Part shown: positions 54,486 through 63,508 of the stretch, in pieces | How the letters are laid out: every line of letters starts with the position of its first letter | How positions within the stretch are numbered: position 1 is the stretch's first letter | NCBI GenBank assembly: GCA_963777725.1 | Contig: CAVZRR010000014.1 | Span: 1-64,000, forward strand | Source: RPQJ01 sp963777725 | GTDB lineage: Bacteria; Pseudomonadota; Gammaproteobacteria; Steroidobacterales; Steroidobacteraceae | DNA length: 64,000 nt | Reading direction: 5' to 3' | Program-made: the position numbers and the translations under genes | Notes under the pieces: model-generated | What the model saw: the letters and a program-made list of their open reading frames with translations, nothing else | Database searches by the model: none | Told to the model about the DNA's origin: nothing

Positions 54486-55729
54486 ACTGGAGGGCGCGTA
54501 GTGTCCGGATTGAGGCGGTTGCCGTCAAGATCGGCGGCGGTTACGAGCCCCGCGAGCGCCCGACCCATCCGCTCGAGCGCCTTCTCCAGCGTCTGCTGGC
54601 TGACCGCGAACGAGAAGCGAATGTGTCCAGGCGCGCCGAAGCCCGTGCCCGGCACGCCAGCCACGCCGGCCTTGTCGAGCAGGAACTCGGCGAACTCGTG
54701 GTCGTCCGCGAGGCCGAGGTTGCGGATGGCGCCCGAGACGTCGCAGAACGCGTAGAACGTGCCCGCCCCGGGCAGCACGCGGAACCCCGGCAGCGCGTTC
54801 AGGCCGGCATTGAAGAAGTCGTGCCGGGCCTTGAAGTGCTTGTTCATCTCGGCGACGCAGGCCTGGTCGCCGTTCAGCGCCACGACGGCCGCCTTCTGCG
54901 CGATCGACGACGGGTTCGAGGTGCTCTGGCTCTGGATCGTGGACATCGCCTCGACGATCGTCGCCGGTCCGCCGCAGTAGCCGATGCGCCAGCCGGTCAT
55001 CGCGTAGCTCTTCGAGACGCCGTTGATCGTGATCGTGCGGTCGTAGAGGTCGGGGCAGGCCGTCAGGAAGCTCGCGAACGGCTCCTTGGCCCAGTAGATG
55101 TGCTCGTACATGTCGTCCGTGGCGACCAGCACGTCGGTGTGCCGGCGCAGCACGGCGCCGAGCGCGTGCAGTTCGGCGCTGGTGTAGGCCGCGCCGGTCG
55201 GGTTGCTCGGGCTGTTCAGCATGAACAGGCGCGTCTTCGGCGTGATCGCCGCCTCGAGCTGCGCGGGCGTGATCTTGTAGCCCTGGTCCGGACCCGCGTA
55301 CGGCGTGACCGGCGTGCCCTCGGCGAGCAGCGCGATGTCGGGGTACGAGACCCAGTACGGCGCCGGGATGATCACCTCGTCACCCGGGTCGATCACCGCC
55401 ATGAACAGGTTGTAGATCGTCTGCTTGGCGCCCGTGGACACCAGGATCTGCGGTCGCGTGTACGTGATGCCGTTGTCGCGCTTGAACTTCGCGATGATCG
55501 CGTCCTTGAGGTCGGGGATGCCCTCGACGGCCGTGTAGCGCGTGAAGCCCTTGCGGATCGCGTCGACGCCCGCGTCGGCGATGTGCACGGGCGTGTCGAA
55601 ATCGGGCTCGCCGACGCCGAGGCCGATGATGTCCTTGCCCTCCGCCTTGAGCTTGGCGACGCGGCCAGTGAGGGCGACGGTGGGCGAGGGCTTGACGCGC
55701 TTGAGGCGCTCGGCGAGGACGACAGGCAC
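54476..55729 (-). CDS. Aspartate aminotransferase-type PLP enzyme
   Basis: A 417-residue class I aminotransferase. GTG 55729 is chosen because it gives the family N-terminus 'PVVLAERLKRVKPSPTVALTGRVAKLKAEGKDIIGLGVGEPDFDTP'. ATG 55780 would overlap uvrB and add an unnatural extension. Motifs: 'STGAKQTIYNLFMAV', 'PAPYWVSYPD', 'LNSPSNPTG', the PLP lysine in 'ITINGVSKSYAMTGWRIGYCGG', and 'RFSFAVSQQTLEKALERM'. It transfers the amino group of aspartate to 2-oxoglutarate. Its TAG stop lies within the 5' end of the tRNA-Asn gene, so the two transcripts overlap. Confidence 0.9.
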   Translation of the reverse strand: MPVVLAERLKRVKPSPTVALTGRVAKLKAEGKDIIGLGVGEPDFDTPVHIADAGVDAIRKGFTRYTAVEGIPDLKDAIIAKFKRDNGITYTRPQILVSTGAKQTIYNLFMAVIDPGDEVIIPAPYWVSYPDIALLAEGTPVTPYAGPDQGYKITPAQLEAAITPKTRLFMLNSPSNPTGAAYTSAELHALGAVLRRHTDVLVATDDMYEHIYWAKEPFASFLTACPDLYDRTITINGVSKSYAMTGWRIGYCGGPATIVEAMSTIQSQSTSNPSSIAQKAAVVALNGDQACVAEMNKHFKARHDFFNAGLNALPGFRVLPGAGTFYAFCDVSGAIRNLGLADDHEFAEFLLDKAGVAGVPGTGFGAPGHIRFSFAVSQQTLEKALERMGRALAGLVTAADLDGNRLNPDTTRPPVPT

Positions 55730-55772
55730 GGTGTGTGTTCCGGGGACGGGAGGGAACGCGTATCTTAGTTGA

Positions 55773-57811
<2,039 letters not shown>

Positions 57812-57814
57812 GGA

Positions 57815-57842
57815 GGGGATGGGGGATAGGGGATGGGGGATA
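57815..57842 (+). repeat. G-rich heptad repeat, possible G-quadruplex (copy 1)
   Basis: Four G-runs (57815-57818, 57821-57825, 57829-57832, 57835-57839) separated by AT or ATA form a good intramolecular G-quadruplex motif on the plus strand. It starts 3 bases after the uvrB stop. The first 20 bases match the reverse complement of the second copy at 59084-59115. Confidence 0.85.
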
Positions 57843-57944
57843 GTCAGAAATGCAGCAGCTGTCGACGCTGGGGCTGTCCCGGTCAGCAGTAGGTCGAGTG
57901 CCGCGCTAATGGATGCACGTTCAGCGGCACGGACGGCGTGTGCG

Positions 57945-58151
57945 TCAGAACGTTCGCAGGGTGTCGGCAAATGCACCGTGCTGTTCGACGAGCGCGTTAT
58001 ACGCGGCAATTCCGTCCTTGTTTTCCGCGAGCCAGCGTTCGGCCCGTGACCGCCGCAGTTGCTCGACGAGCGCGCGCTCCAGCGTGGCGGAAAGATTCAG
58101 GTGGTATTCCCGCGCCTCGCGCAGCAGGTTTGCGTCCACACTGAGGTTCAC
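57945..58151 (-). CDS. CcdA-like antitoxin without a toxin partner
   Basis: A 68-residue protein from GTG 58151: 'NLSVDANLLREAREYHLNLSATLERALVEQLRRSRAERWLAENKDGIAAYNALVEQHGAF'. This is the CcdA antitoxin pattern, an N-terminal ribbon-helix-helix (NLSVDANLL...LNLSATLERALVE) and the toxin-binding tail 'RWLAENKDGIAAYNALVEQHG'. Only 133 bases separate its stop from the uvrB stop and they contain no CcdB reading, so the toxin has been lost. An earlier start may lie upstream with an indel. Confidence 0.75.
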   Translation of the reverse strand: MNLSVDANLLREAREYHLNLSATLERALVEQLRRSRAERWLAENKDGIAAYNALVEQHGAFADTLRTF

Positions 58152-58268
58152 GGCACGGCGCGGCGGCGCGATTGTCCTTAGTCAACGTCAAGGCGGCGTA
58201 CTGACGTGACAGGCAGGGGCGTCGAGCAGGCTTCGGATTGCGGTGACGTTGCCGCCCGACCTTCCAGT

Positions 58269-58500
58269 TCATTCCGTGGACCGCAGGTATCGCTCGAGGT
58301 CCTCTTCGGTCAGGATCCCATTGTCGCGAGCCCGTTCGGACCAGTGATCCCGGGACCTCCTCGAACTCTCCGCGCAGCCGTGCCAGCCGGTAGGCGCGGA
58401 TCGCATCCTGCACGACGACACTCAAGGTCTTGCCTTCCTCGTCGCGGTGGAAGCGGCGAAACGGGCGAGGTCCGGCGGCAGAGGAAATGGCTATCTTCAC
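58269..58500 (-). pseudogene. CopG-like ribbon-helix-helix antitoxin, frame-disrupted
   Basis: Starts GTG 58500. With indels near 58485 and 58430 it reads 'KIAISLPPDLARFAASTATRKAR', then 'LSVVVQDAIRAYRLARLRGEFEEVPG', and after another indel 'SERARDNGILTEEDLERYLRSTE' with stop at 58269. This is the profile of small RHH antitoxins that precede a PIN or RelE-type toxin; the terminal 'ILTEEDLERYL' is typical. No toxin gene follows. Whether it is truly broken or only misassembled cannot be told from the sequence. Confidence 0.6.
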
Positions 58501-58527
58501 GGCGCGCTCCGACGATAAAAAGTTCAG

Positions 58528-58658
58528 TCAGGACAGAAACCGAGCCACGCATGTCGCTAGCACCATTTCGTCCGCAGCGTCGCGCGGACGGGGCACCTGG
58601 ATTCCCGACAATCTCACCGGGATCGTGAAGACACGCTGGTGTCGAGAACGACCCTCAC
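58528..58658 (-). pseudogene. Internally deleted PIN-domain toxin
   Basis: GTG 58658 begins 'RVVLDTSV', the invariant start of PIN-domain nucleases with the first catalytic Asp. One base later, in another frame, comes 'VPRPRDAADEMVLATCVARFLS' and a stop at 58528, which resembles the middle of the same domain (D-x2-D-x2-V-L-A-T with another catalytic acidic residue). PIN toxins are usually about 130 residues; here only ~43 codons remain, so the central part and the end are missing. It starts 6 bases after the Phd-like antitoxin stop, the expected operon order. Confidence 0.6.
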
Positions 58659-58664
58659 GAGCCG

Positions 58665-58943
58665 CTACCGGTGACGCCGGCGGCGGACGTGACGGACAGC
58701 GGCGTCGATTTGGGCCTCGGCCGTCTCGGCGGGCACTTCCGCATACATCTGCCCGAGCTTGTCCGTCAGGGCCACAAAGGACTCACGCAGCCTGCGGATG
58801 CGCTCGTAAAGCGCATAGTCGACGAGCGCCGCCACCGGCTTGCCATCCTTGGTGACCACGACCGAGTCGCCACGGTAGTGCACCTGGTTCAGGAGTTCGC
58901 CCAGGTTCTGGCGAACGTTCATTGCCGTCGCTTCACGTTGCAT
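58665..58943 (-). CDS. Phd/YefM-family antitoxin
   Basis: A 92-residue protein from ATG 58943 with a GGTGG ribosome site. 'REATAMNVRQNLGELLNQVHYRGDSVVVTKDGKPVAALVDYALYERI' is the Phd/YefM DNA-binding and dimer fold; the rest is the helical toxin-binding tail, ending 'IDAAVRHVRRRRHR'. The open frame is intact. Its toxin partner appears to be the deleted PIN gene immediately downstream, so it may now act only as a repressor or as protection against related toxins. Confidence 0.82.
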   Translation of the reverse strand: MQREATAMNVRQNLGELLNQVHYRGDSVVVTKDGKPVAALVDYALYERIRRLRESFVALTDKLGQMYAEVPAETAEAQIDAAVRHVRRRRHR

Positions 58944-58953
58944 GGCTGACCAC

Positions 58954-58977
58954 CATCATAATTACTATGGTCATAGT
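58954..58977 (-). promoter_or_regulatory. Possible Phd promoter and operator
   Basis: A 14-base palindrome ACTATG-GT-CATAGT (58964-58977) followed on the minus strand by TATGAT (58954-58959), a -10-like hexamer 10 bases before the Phd start codon. Phd-type antitoxins commonly bind short palindromes over their own promoter. The AT-rich stretch stands out from the GC-rich surroundings. Confidence 0.45.
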
Positions 58978-59083
58978 CATCGCAGCATGGCCGGCCACCG
59001 CGTACTCGAGGATGCGGCTATCCGGCTCATCGGAGAGGACATAGAGTCGCTCGCGCGGGCGGCCGCTGCCCCTCCGGCACGAT

Positions 59084-59115
59084 CCCCTATCCCCTATCCC
59101 CTATCCCCCATCCCC
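59084..59115 (-). repeat. G-rich heptad repeat, possible G-quadruplex (copy 2, inverted)
   Basis: Five C-runs on the plus strand (59084-59087, 59091-59094, 59098-59101, 59105-59109, 59112-59115) give a G-quadruplex motif on the minus strand, with units of GGGGATA and GGGGATG type. Inverted relative to copy 1, 1.24 kb away. It lies 32 bases before tRNA-Val. Confidence 0.85.
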
Positions 59116-59146
59116 TTCCTTCGTGTATCCTCCCCGGCTCGTTTGA

Positions 59147-59221
59147 GGGCGCATAGCTCAGCGGTAGAGCACTACCTTGACATGGTAGGGGTCCGTGGTT
59201 CGATCCCACGTGCGCCCACCA
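59147..59221 (+). tRNA. tRNA-Val (GAC)
   Basis: Complete cloverleaf: acceptor GGGCGCA/TGCGCCC, D-arm with AGCTCAGCGGTAGAGC, anticodon stem CTACC/GGTAG with loop TTGACAT (anticodon GAC), T-arm with GGTTCGATCC, and encoded CCA. It lies 24 bases before thrS. Confidence 0.95.
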
Positions 59222-59245
59222 GACCCTAACGTGCCAAGGACCTTC

Positions 59246-61171
59246 ATGCCCGTCATTACCCTGCCCGATGGCAGCCAGCGCACCTACGCCCAGCCGGTCA
59301 CGGTGGCGCAGGTGGCGGCCGACATTGGCCCGGGTCTCGCCAAGGCCGCACTCGCGGGCAAGGTCGACGGCAAGCTGGTCGACACCTCGTCCGTGATCGA
59401 GTCCGACGCGAGTCTCGCGATCGTCACGGCCAAGGACCCCGAAGGCCTCGAGATCCTCCGCCACTCGACCGCGCACCTGCTCGCGCAGGCCGTGCAGGCG
59501 ATCTACCCGGACGCCCAGGTCACGATCGGCCCGGTCATCGAGGACGGCTTCTACTACGACTTTGCCTTCAAGCGGCCCTTCACGCCCGAAGACCTCGAGA
59601 AGTTCGAAGCGAAGATGCACGAGCTCGCCAAGGCCGATCTCAAGGTCGAGCGGCGGCTGATGCCGCGCGATGCGGCCGTCGAGACGTTCAAGAAGCTCGG
59701 CGAGCACTACAAGGCCGAGATCATCGCGAGCATCCCGGCGAACGAGGACATCAGCCTCTACGGCCAGGGCGAGTGGTTCGACCTCTGCCGCGGCCCGCAC
59801 GTGCCGAGCACCGGCAAGCTCGGCGCATTCAAGCTGATGAAGGTCGCAGGCGCCTACTGGCGCGGCGACTCGAAGAACGAGATGCTCCAGCGCATCTACG
59901 GCACGGCCTGGCCGAACGAGAAGGATCTCAAGGCCTACCTGACCCGCCTCGAGGAAGCCGAGAAGCGCGACCACCGGCGGCTCGGCCGCGAGCTCGGCCT
60001 GTTCCACATGCAGGAAGAGGCGGTCGGCAGCGTGTTCTGGCACCCGAAGGGCTGGACGCTGTGGCGCACGATCGAGCAGTACATGCGCGACCGGCTGGCG
60101 CAGGAAGGCTACGTCGAGGTGCGCACGCCGCAGCTGGTGGACCGCTCGCTCTGGGAGCGTTCGGGACACTGGGAAAACTACGCACCGAACATGTTCATCG
60201 CGGAGTCCGAGGAGCGGATCCTCGCGGTCAAGCCGATGAACTGCCCGTGCCACGTGATGATCTACCGGCAGGGCATCAAGTCGTACCGCGACCTGCCGCT
60301 GCGCATGGCCGAGTTCGGCGCCTGCCATCGCAACGAGCCCTCGGGCGCGCTGCACGGGATCATGCGCGTGCGCGCGTTCACGCAGGACGACGCGCACATC
60401 TTCTGCACCGAGAGCCAAGTCAACGCCGAGACGGCGGCGTTCTGCGCGCTGCTGAAGAGCGTCTACGAGGACTTCGGCTTCACCGAGATCGCGATCAAGT
60501 TCTCCGACCGCCCGGCCAAGCGCGCCGGCTCGGACGCGCTGTGGGACAAGGCCGAGGCCGCCCTGAAGGGCGCCTGCGAGGCCGCCGGGCTCGAATACAC
60601 GCTGAACCCGGGGGAGGGCGCGTTCTACGGCCCGAAGCTCGAGTTCGTGCTGCGGGACGCGATCGGCCGCGACTGGCAGTGCGGCACGCTGCAGCTCGAT
60701 CCGGTGCTGCCGGAGCTGCTCGGGGCGCAATACATCGGCGAGGACGGGGCCGCCCACACGCCGCTGATGCTGCACCGGGCGGTGCTGGGCTCGATGGAGC
60801 GTTTCATCGGCATCCTGATCGAGAACTATGCGGGACGCTTCCCGACCTGGCTGGCCCCGGTGCAGGCCGTGGTGATGAATATCACCGACGGACAGGCCGA
60901 ATACGTGGCCAAGGCCGCTGAATTCCTGAGAAATCAGGGGCTTCGGGTCGAAACAGATTTGCGTAACGAGAAAGTCGGCTTTAAAATCCGCGAACACACC
61001 CTGCAGCGGGTTCCGTACCTGCTGGTCGCGGGCGACCGCGAGTCGGGGTCAAATACGTTGGCCGTGCGCACACGCAACGGCCAGGACTTGGGCGCGATGT
61101 CCCTCGAGGAGATCGCGGACAGGCTTGGCCGGGAAATTGCGAGCCGCGGCCGCATTGTTTTGGAGGTATGA
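59246..61171 (+). CDS. thrS: Threonine--tRNA ligase
   Basis: A 641-residue class II aminoacyl-tRNA synthetase. N-terminal TGS domain ('PVITLPDGSQRTYAQPVTVAQVAADIGPGLAKAALAG'), editing domain with 'HSTAHLLAQAVQAIYPDAQV', core with 'GWTLWRTIEQYMRD', 'MNCPCHVMIYRQGIKSYRDLPLRMAEFGACHRNEPSGALHGIMRVRAFTQDDAHIFC' (zinc Cys and His) and a C-terminal anticodon-binding domain ('VGFKIREHTLQRVPYLLVAGDRE'). Start ATG 59246 with AAGGA upstream; an upstream in-frame start would run into the tRNA. The GGAGG near its stop serves infC. Confidence 0.97.
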   Translation: MPVITLPDGSQRTYAQPVTVAQVAADIGPGLAKAALAGKVDGKLVDTSSVIESDASLAIVTAKDPEGLEILRHSTAHLLAQAVQAIYPDAQVTIGPVIEDGFYYDFAFKRPFTPEDLEKFEAKMHELAKADLKVERRLMPRDAAVETFKKLGEHYKAEIIASIPANEDISLYGQGEWFDLCRGPHVPSTGKLGAFKLMKVAGAYWRGDSKNEMLQRIYGTAWPNEKDLKAYLTRLEEAEKRDHRRLGRELGLFHMQEEAVGSVFWHPKGWTLWRTIEQYMRDRLAQEGYVEVRTPQLVDRSLWERSGHWENYAPNMFIAESEERILAVKPMNCPCHVMIYRQGIKSYRDLPLRMAEFGACHRNEPSGALHGIMRVRAFTQDDAHIFCTESQVNAETAAFCALLKSVYEDFGFTEIAIKFSDRPAKRAGSDALWDKAEAALKGACEAAGLEYTLNPGEGAFYGPKLEFVLRDAIGRDWQCGTLQLDPVLPELLGAQYIGEDGAAHTPLMLHRAVLGSMERFIGILIENYAGRFPTWLAPVQAVVMNITDGQAEYVAKAAEFLRNQGLRVETDLRNEKVGFKIREHTLQRVPYLLVAGDRESGSNTLAVRTRNGQDLGAMSLEEIADRLGREIASRGRIVLEV

Positions 61172-61174
61172 CGC

Positions 61175-61699
61175 ATCGCTGCCCCAACTGTAAAGCGCAT
61201 CAAGCGTAACGACGAGATCACCGCCCCCCAGCTGCGCATCATCGGCGCAGACGGCGAGCAGGTCGGGGTCATGAGCCGCTACGACGCGCTGCAGCTCGCG
61301 CAATCTCAAGAGCTCGACCTGGTGGAGGTTTCGCCGACCGCGGAACCCCCGGTCTGCCGGATCGTCGACTACGGGAAGTTCCTGTTCGAAGCGAACAAGA
61401 AGTCCCACGCGGCGAAGAAAAAGCAGAAACAGATCCAGGTCAAGGAAGTGAAGTTTCGTCCCGGCACCGACGAAGGCGACTATCAGATCAAGCTCAGGAA
61501 TCTGATCCGCTTTTTCGAGGAAGGGGACAAGGCCAAGGTAACCCTGAGGTTCCGTGGTCGTGAGATGGCCCACACCGACATCGGCCGGCAGAAATTGCTG
61601 CGGTTGCAGAACGACCTCGCGCCTTACGCGGTGGTCGAGCAGCACCCGCTCATGGAAGGCCGGCAGATGGTCATGATGATGGGGCCGAAGAAGAAGTAA
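61175..61699 (+). CDS. infC: Translation initiation factor IF-3, non-canonical AUC start
   Basis: A 174-residue protein that binds the 30S subunit and checks the start codon. Frame and conservation ('PTVKRIKRNDEITAPQLRIIGADGEQVGVMSRYDALQLAQSQELDLVEVSPTAEPPVCRIVDYGKF') require translation to begin about 30 codons before the first ATG (61271). The only candidate in that region is ATC 61175, with GGAGG 8 bases upstream and just after the thrS stop. Many bacteria start infC with AUU, AUC or similar, so that IF-3 limits its own synthesis. C-terminal domain: 'RNLIRFFEEGDKAKVTLRFRGREMAH'. Confidence 0.93.
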   Translation: MAAPTVKRIKRNDEITAPQLRIIGADGEQVGVMSRYDALQLAQSQELDLVEVSPTAEPPVCRIVDYGKFLFEANKKSHAAKKKQKQIQVKEVKFRPGTDEGDYQIKLRNLIRFFEEGDKAKVTLRFRGREMAHTDIGRQKLLRLQNDLAPYAVVEQHPLMEGRQMVMMMGPKKK

Positions 61700-61778
61700 G
61701 GGCGGTTTCGGCCGCTCCTTCGCCCTCGATCCGCAGGCTCGCCTGTGGTGAAACGGGCCAACAAGTGTAGGAGTTCAC

Positions 61779-61973
61779 ATGCCCAAGTTGAAGACCAACC
61801 GGGCCGCAGCCAAGCGTTTTCGCAAGACCGCGAAAGGCTTCAAGCGTGCCCAGTCGCAGAAGCGACACATCCTCACCAAGAAGACGAGCAAGCGGAAGCG
61901 CCAGCTGCGCGGCACCACGATGGTCGCCAAGCAGGACCTGACGCGGCTCGATCAACTTCTTCCCCACGCCTGA
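61779..61973 (+). CDS. rpmI: 50S ribosomal protein L35
   Basis: A 64-residue basic protein: 'PKLKTNRAAAKRFRKTAKGFKRAQSQKRHILTKKTSKRKRQLRG', the standard bL35 sequence. AGGAG lies upstream. The 79-base gap after infC contains an AGGGCG...CGCCCT stem. It precedes rplT by 12 bases. Confidence 0.97.
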   Translation: MPKLKTNRAAAKRFRKTAKGFKRAQSQKRHILTKKTSKRKRQLRGTTMVAKQDLTRLDQLLPHA

Positions 61974-61985
61974 GCGAGGTGACCC

Positions 61986-62345
61986 ATGGCACGAGTTAAG
62001 CGTGGCGTCATCGCTGGACGCCGGCACAAGAAAATCCTCGCCAAGGCGAAGGGCTACTACAACGCCCGTCGCAAGGTGTTCCGCACCGCGAAGCAGGCCG
62101 TCATCAAGGCCGGCCAGTACGCGTACCGCGATCGCCGCGCCAAGAAGCGCGACATGCGGGCGCTGTGGATCACGCGCATCAACGCGGCCGCGCGCAGCTA
62201 CGACCTGAGCTACAGCCGCCTGATCGCGGGGCTCAAGGCCGCCGGCTTCGAGGTCGACCGCAAGATGCTCGCCGACCTCGCGGTCCACGACATCGAGGCG
62301 TTCGGCAAGATCGCGCAGCAGGCCAAGGCGAGTCTCGGATCCTGA
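61986..62345 (+). CDS. rplT: 50S ribosomal protein L20
   Basis: A 119-residue rRNA-binding assembly protein: 'ARVKRGVIAGRRHKKILAKAKGYYNARRKVFRTAKQAVIKAGQYAYRDRRAKKRDMRALWITRINAAARSY', clear bL20. In many bacteria L20 represses translation of the rpmI-rplT mRNA by binding upstream. Following gap of 111 bases contains a hairpin. Confidence 0.97.
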   Translation: MARVKRGVIAGRRHKKILAKAKGYYNARRKVFRTAKQAVIKAGQYAYRDRRAKKRDMRALWITRINAAARSYDLSYSRLIAGLKAAGFEVDRKMLADLAVHDIEAFGKIAQQAKASLGS

Positions 62346-62392
62346 TGATCGTGACGCGCAAGGCCTGAGCGGCCGCGCTGCCGATGCTGGTC

Positions 62393-62422
62393 GAGGCCGG
62401 GGCGCGCAAGCGGCCCGGCCTC
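62393..62422 (+). terminator. Hairpin between rplT and pheS
   Basis: A perfect 9-bp stem (GAGGCCGGG/CCCGGCCTC) with a 12-base loop, followed by TCTT. It is in the position of the pheST attenuator of enteric bacteria, but no phenylalanine-rich leader peptide is seen, so it may be a partial terminator. Confidence 0.5.
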
Positions 62423-62456
62423 TCTTGCCTGTGCGAAATGGAAATCCTCCACGCCC

Positions 62457-63488
62457 ATGAGCGACACCGATACCACCGACCTCGCCCAACTCGCTGCTGA
62501 AGCGAGCACCCGCATCGCTGCCTGCGGCAGCCTCGCGGATCTCGAGGTGTTGAAGGTCGAGTTGTTCGGCAAGAAAGGCGTGATCACGGCGCAGTTGAAG
62601 TCGCTCGGCGCGCTGGCACCGGACGCGCGTCGCGAGGCGGGTGCTCGCATCAACGCGGTGCGCGACGCACTGACGGCGCAGGTGGCCGAAGCGCAAGCCG
62701 TGCTGCAGCAGGCCGAGCTGGCTAGGCGGCTCGCCGCGGATCGGATCGACGTCACGCAACCGGGCCGCGGCCAGCAGCCAGGCGGTGTGCATCCGGTGAG
62801 CCGCGCGCGGCGTCGCATCGAATCGCTGTTCCGCAATGCGGGCTTCTCGGTCGAGTCGGGCCCCGAGGTCGAGGACGACTGGCACAACTTCGAGGCGCTC
62901 AACATCCCGGCCGACCACCCGGCGCGCGCCATGCACGACACGTTCTATTTCCCGGACGGCCGCCTGCTGCGCACGCACACGTCGCCGGTGCAGATCCGGG
63001 CGATGCTGCGGGACCAGCCGCCGCTCAGGATGATCATGCCGGGCCGCGTCTATCGCTGCGATTCCGACGTGACGCACACGCCGATGTTCCACCAGATCGA
63101 AGGGCTGGTCGTGGACGAGGGCGTGAGCCTCGCGCACCTGCGCTCGCAGCTGCACCACTTCGTCGAGCGATTCTTCGAGCGCAAGCTCGGCATTCGCTTC
63201 CGCCCGTCGTACTTCCCGTTCACCGAGCCGTCGGCCGAGGTGGACATCGAGTGCGTGTTCTGCAGCGGCCAGGGTTGCCGCGTCTGCAAGAACACCGGCT
63301 GGCTCGAGATCGCCGGCTGCGGCATGGTCCACCCGAACGTGCTGCGCAACGTGAACATCGACCCGGAGCGCTACACCGGCTACGCGTTCGGCATGGGCAT
63401 CGAGCGGCTCGCGATGCTGCGCTACGGCGTCAACGACATCCGCCTGTACTTCGAGAACGACCTGCGCTTCCTGCGCCAGTTCGGCTGA
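62457..63488 (+). CDS. pheS: Phenylalanine--tRNA ligase alpha subunit
   Basis: A 343-residue protein. The N-terminal coiled-coil (LAQLAAEASTRIAACGSLADLEVLKVELFGKKG) is followed by the class II core: 'GVHPVSRARRRIESLFRNAGFSVESGPEVEDDWHNFEALNIPADHPARAMHDTFYF', 'LLRTHTSPVQIRAM', 'FHQIEGLVVD', 'FPFTEPSAEVDIECVFC' and 'GMGIERLAMLRYGVNDIRLY'. The Cys-rich insert 'CVFCSGQGCRVCKNTGWLE' is a common variant. Forms an alpha2beta2 enzyme with PheT, encoded 20 bases downstream. Confidence 0.97.
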   Translation: MSDTDTTDLAQLAAEASTRIAACGSLADLEVLKVELFGKKGVITAQLKSLGALAPDARREAGARINAVRDALTAQVAEAQAVLQQAELARRLAADRIDVTQPGRGQQPGGVHPVSRARRRIESLFRNAGFSVESGPEVEDDWHNFEALNIPADHPARAMHDTFYFPDGRLLRTHTSPVQIRAMLRDQPPLRMIMPGRVYRCDSDVTHTPMFHQIEGLVVDEGVSLAHLRSQLHHFVERFFERKLGIRFRPSYFPFTEPSAEVDIECVFCSGQGCRVCKNTGWLEIAGCGMVHPNVLRNVNIDPERYTGYAFGMGIERLAMLRYGVNDIRLYFENDLRFLRQFG

Positions 63489-63508
63489 TTGCACCGGGAA
63501 GCACGCAG

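Noticed and set aside
54623..55768. 381-codon plus-strand frame opposite the aminotransferase
   Set aside because: Shadow of the aminotransferase gene, composed of Arg/Val/Asp repeats.
57812..57944. CcdB toxin downstream of the CcdA-like gene
   Set aside because: Only 133 bases remain before the uvrB stop and no reading on the minus strand resembles CcdB.
57815..59115. Insertion sequence bounded by the inverted G-rich repeats
   Set aside because: No transposase frame and no target duplication visible; repeats are low-complexity heptads and not typical terminal inverted repeats.
59087..60997. 636-codon minus-strand frame opposite thrS
   Set aside because: High-GC antisense frame of a clearly real gene; low-complexity Val/Arg/Leu/His composition with no domain.
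62344..62456. pheM-type leader peptide before pheS
   Set aside because: Short frames such as MIVTRKA exist, but none contains phenylalanine codons, so attenuation by a leader peptide is not supported.
61671..63494. 607-codon minus-strand frame opposite infC, rplT and pheS
   Set aside because: Antisense shadow of four conserved genes.
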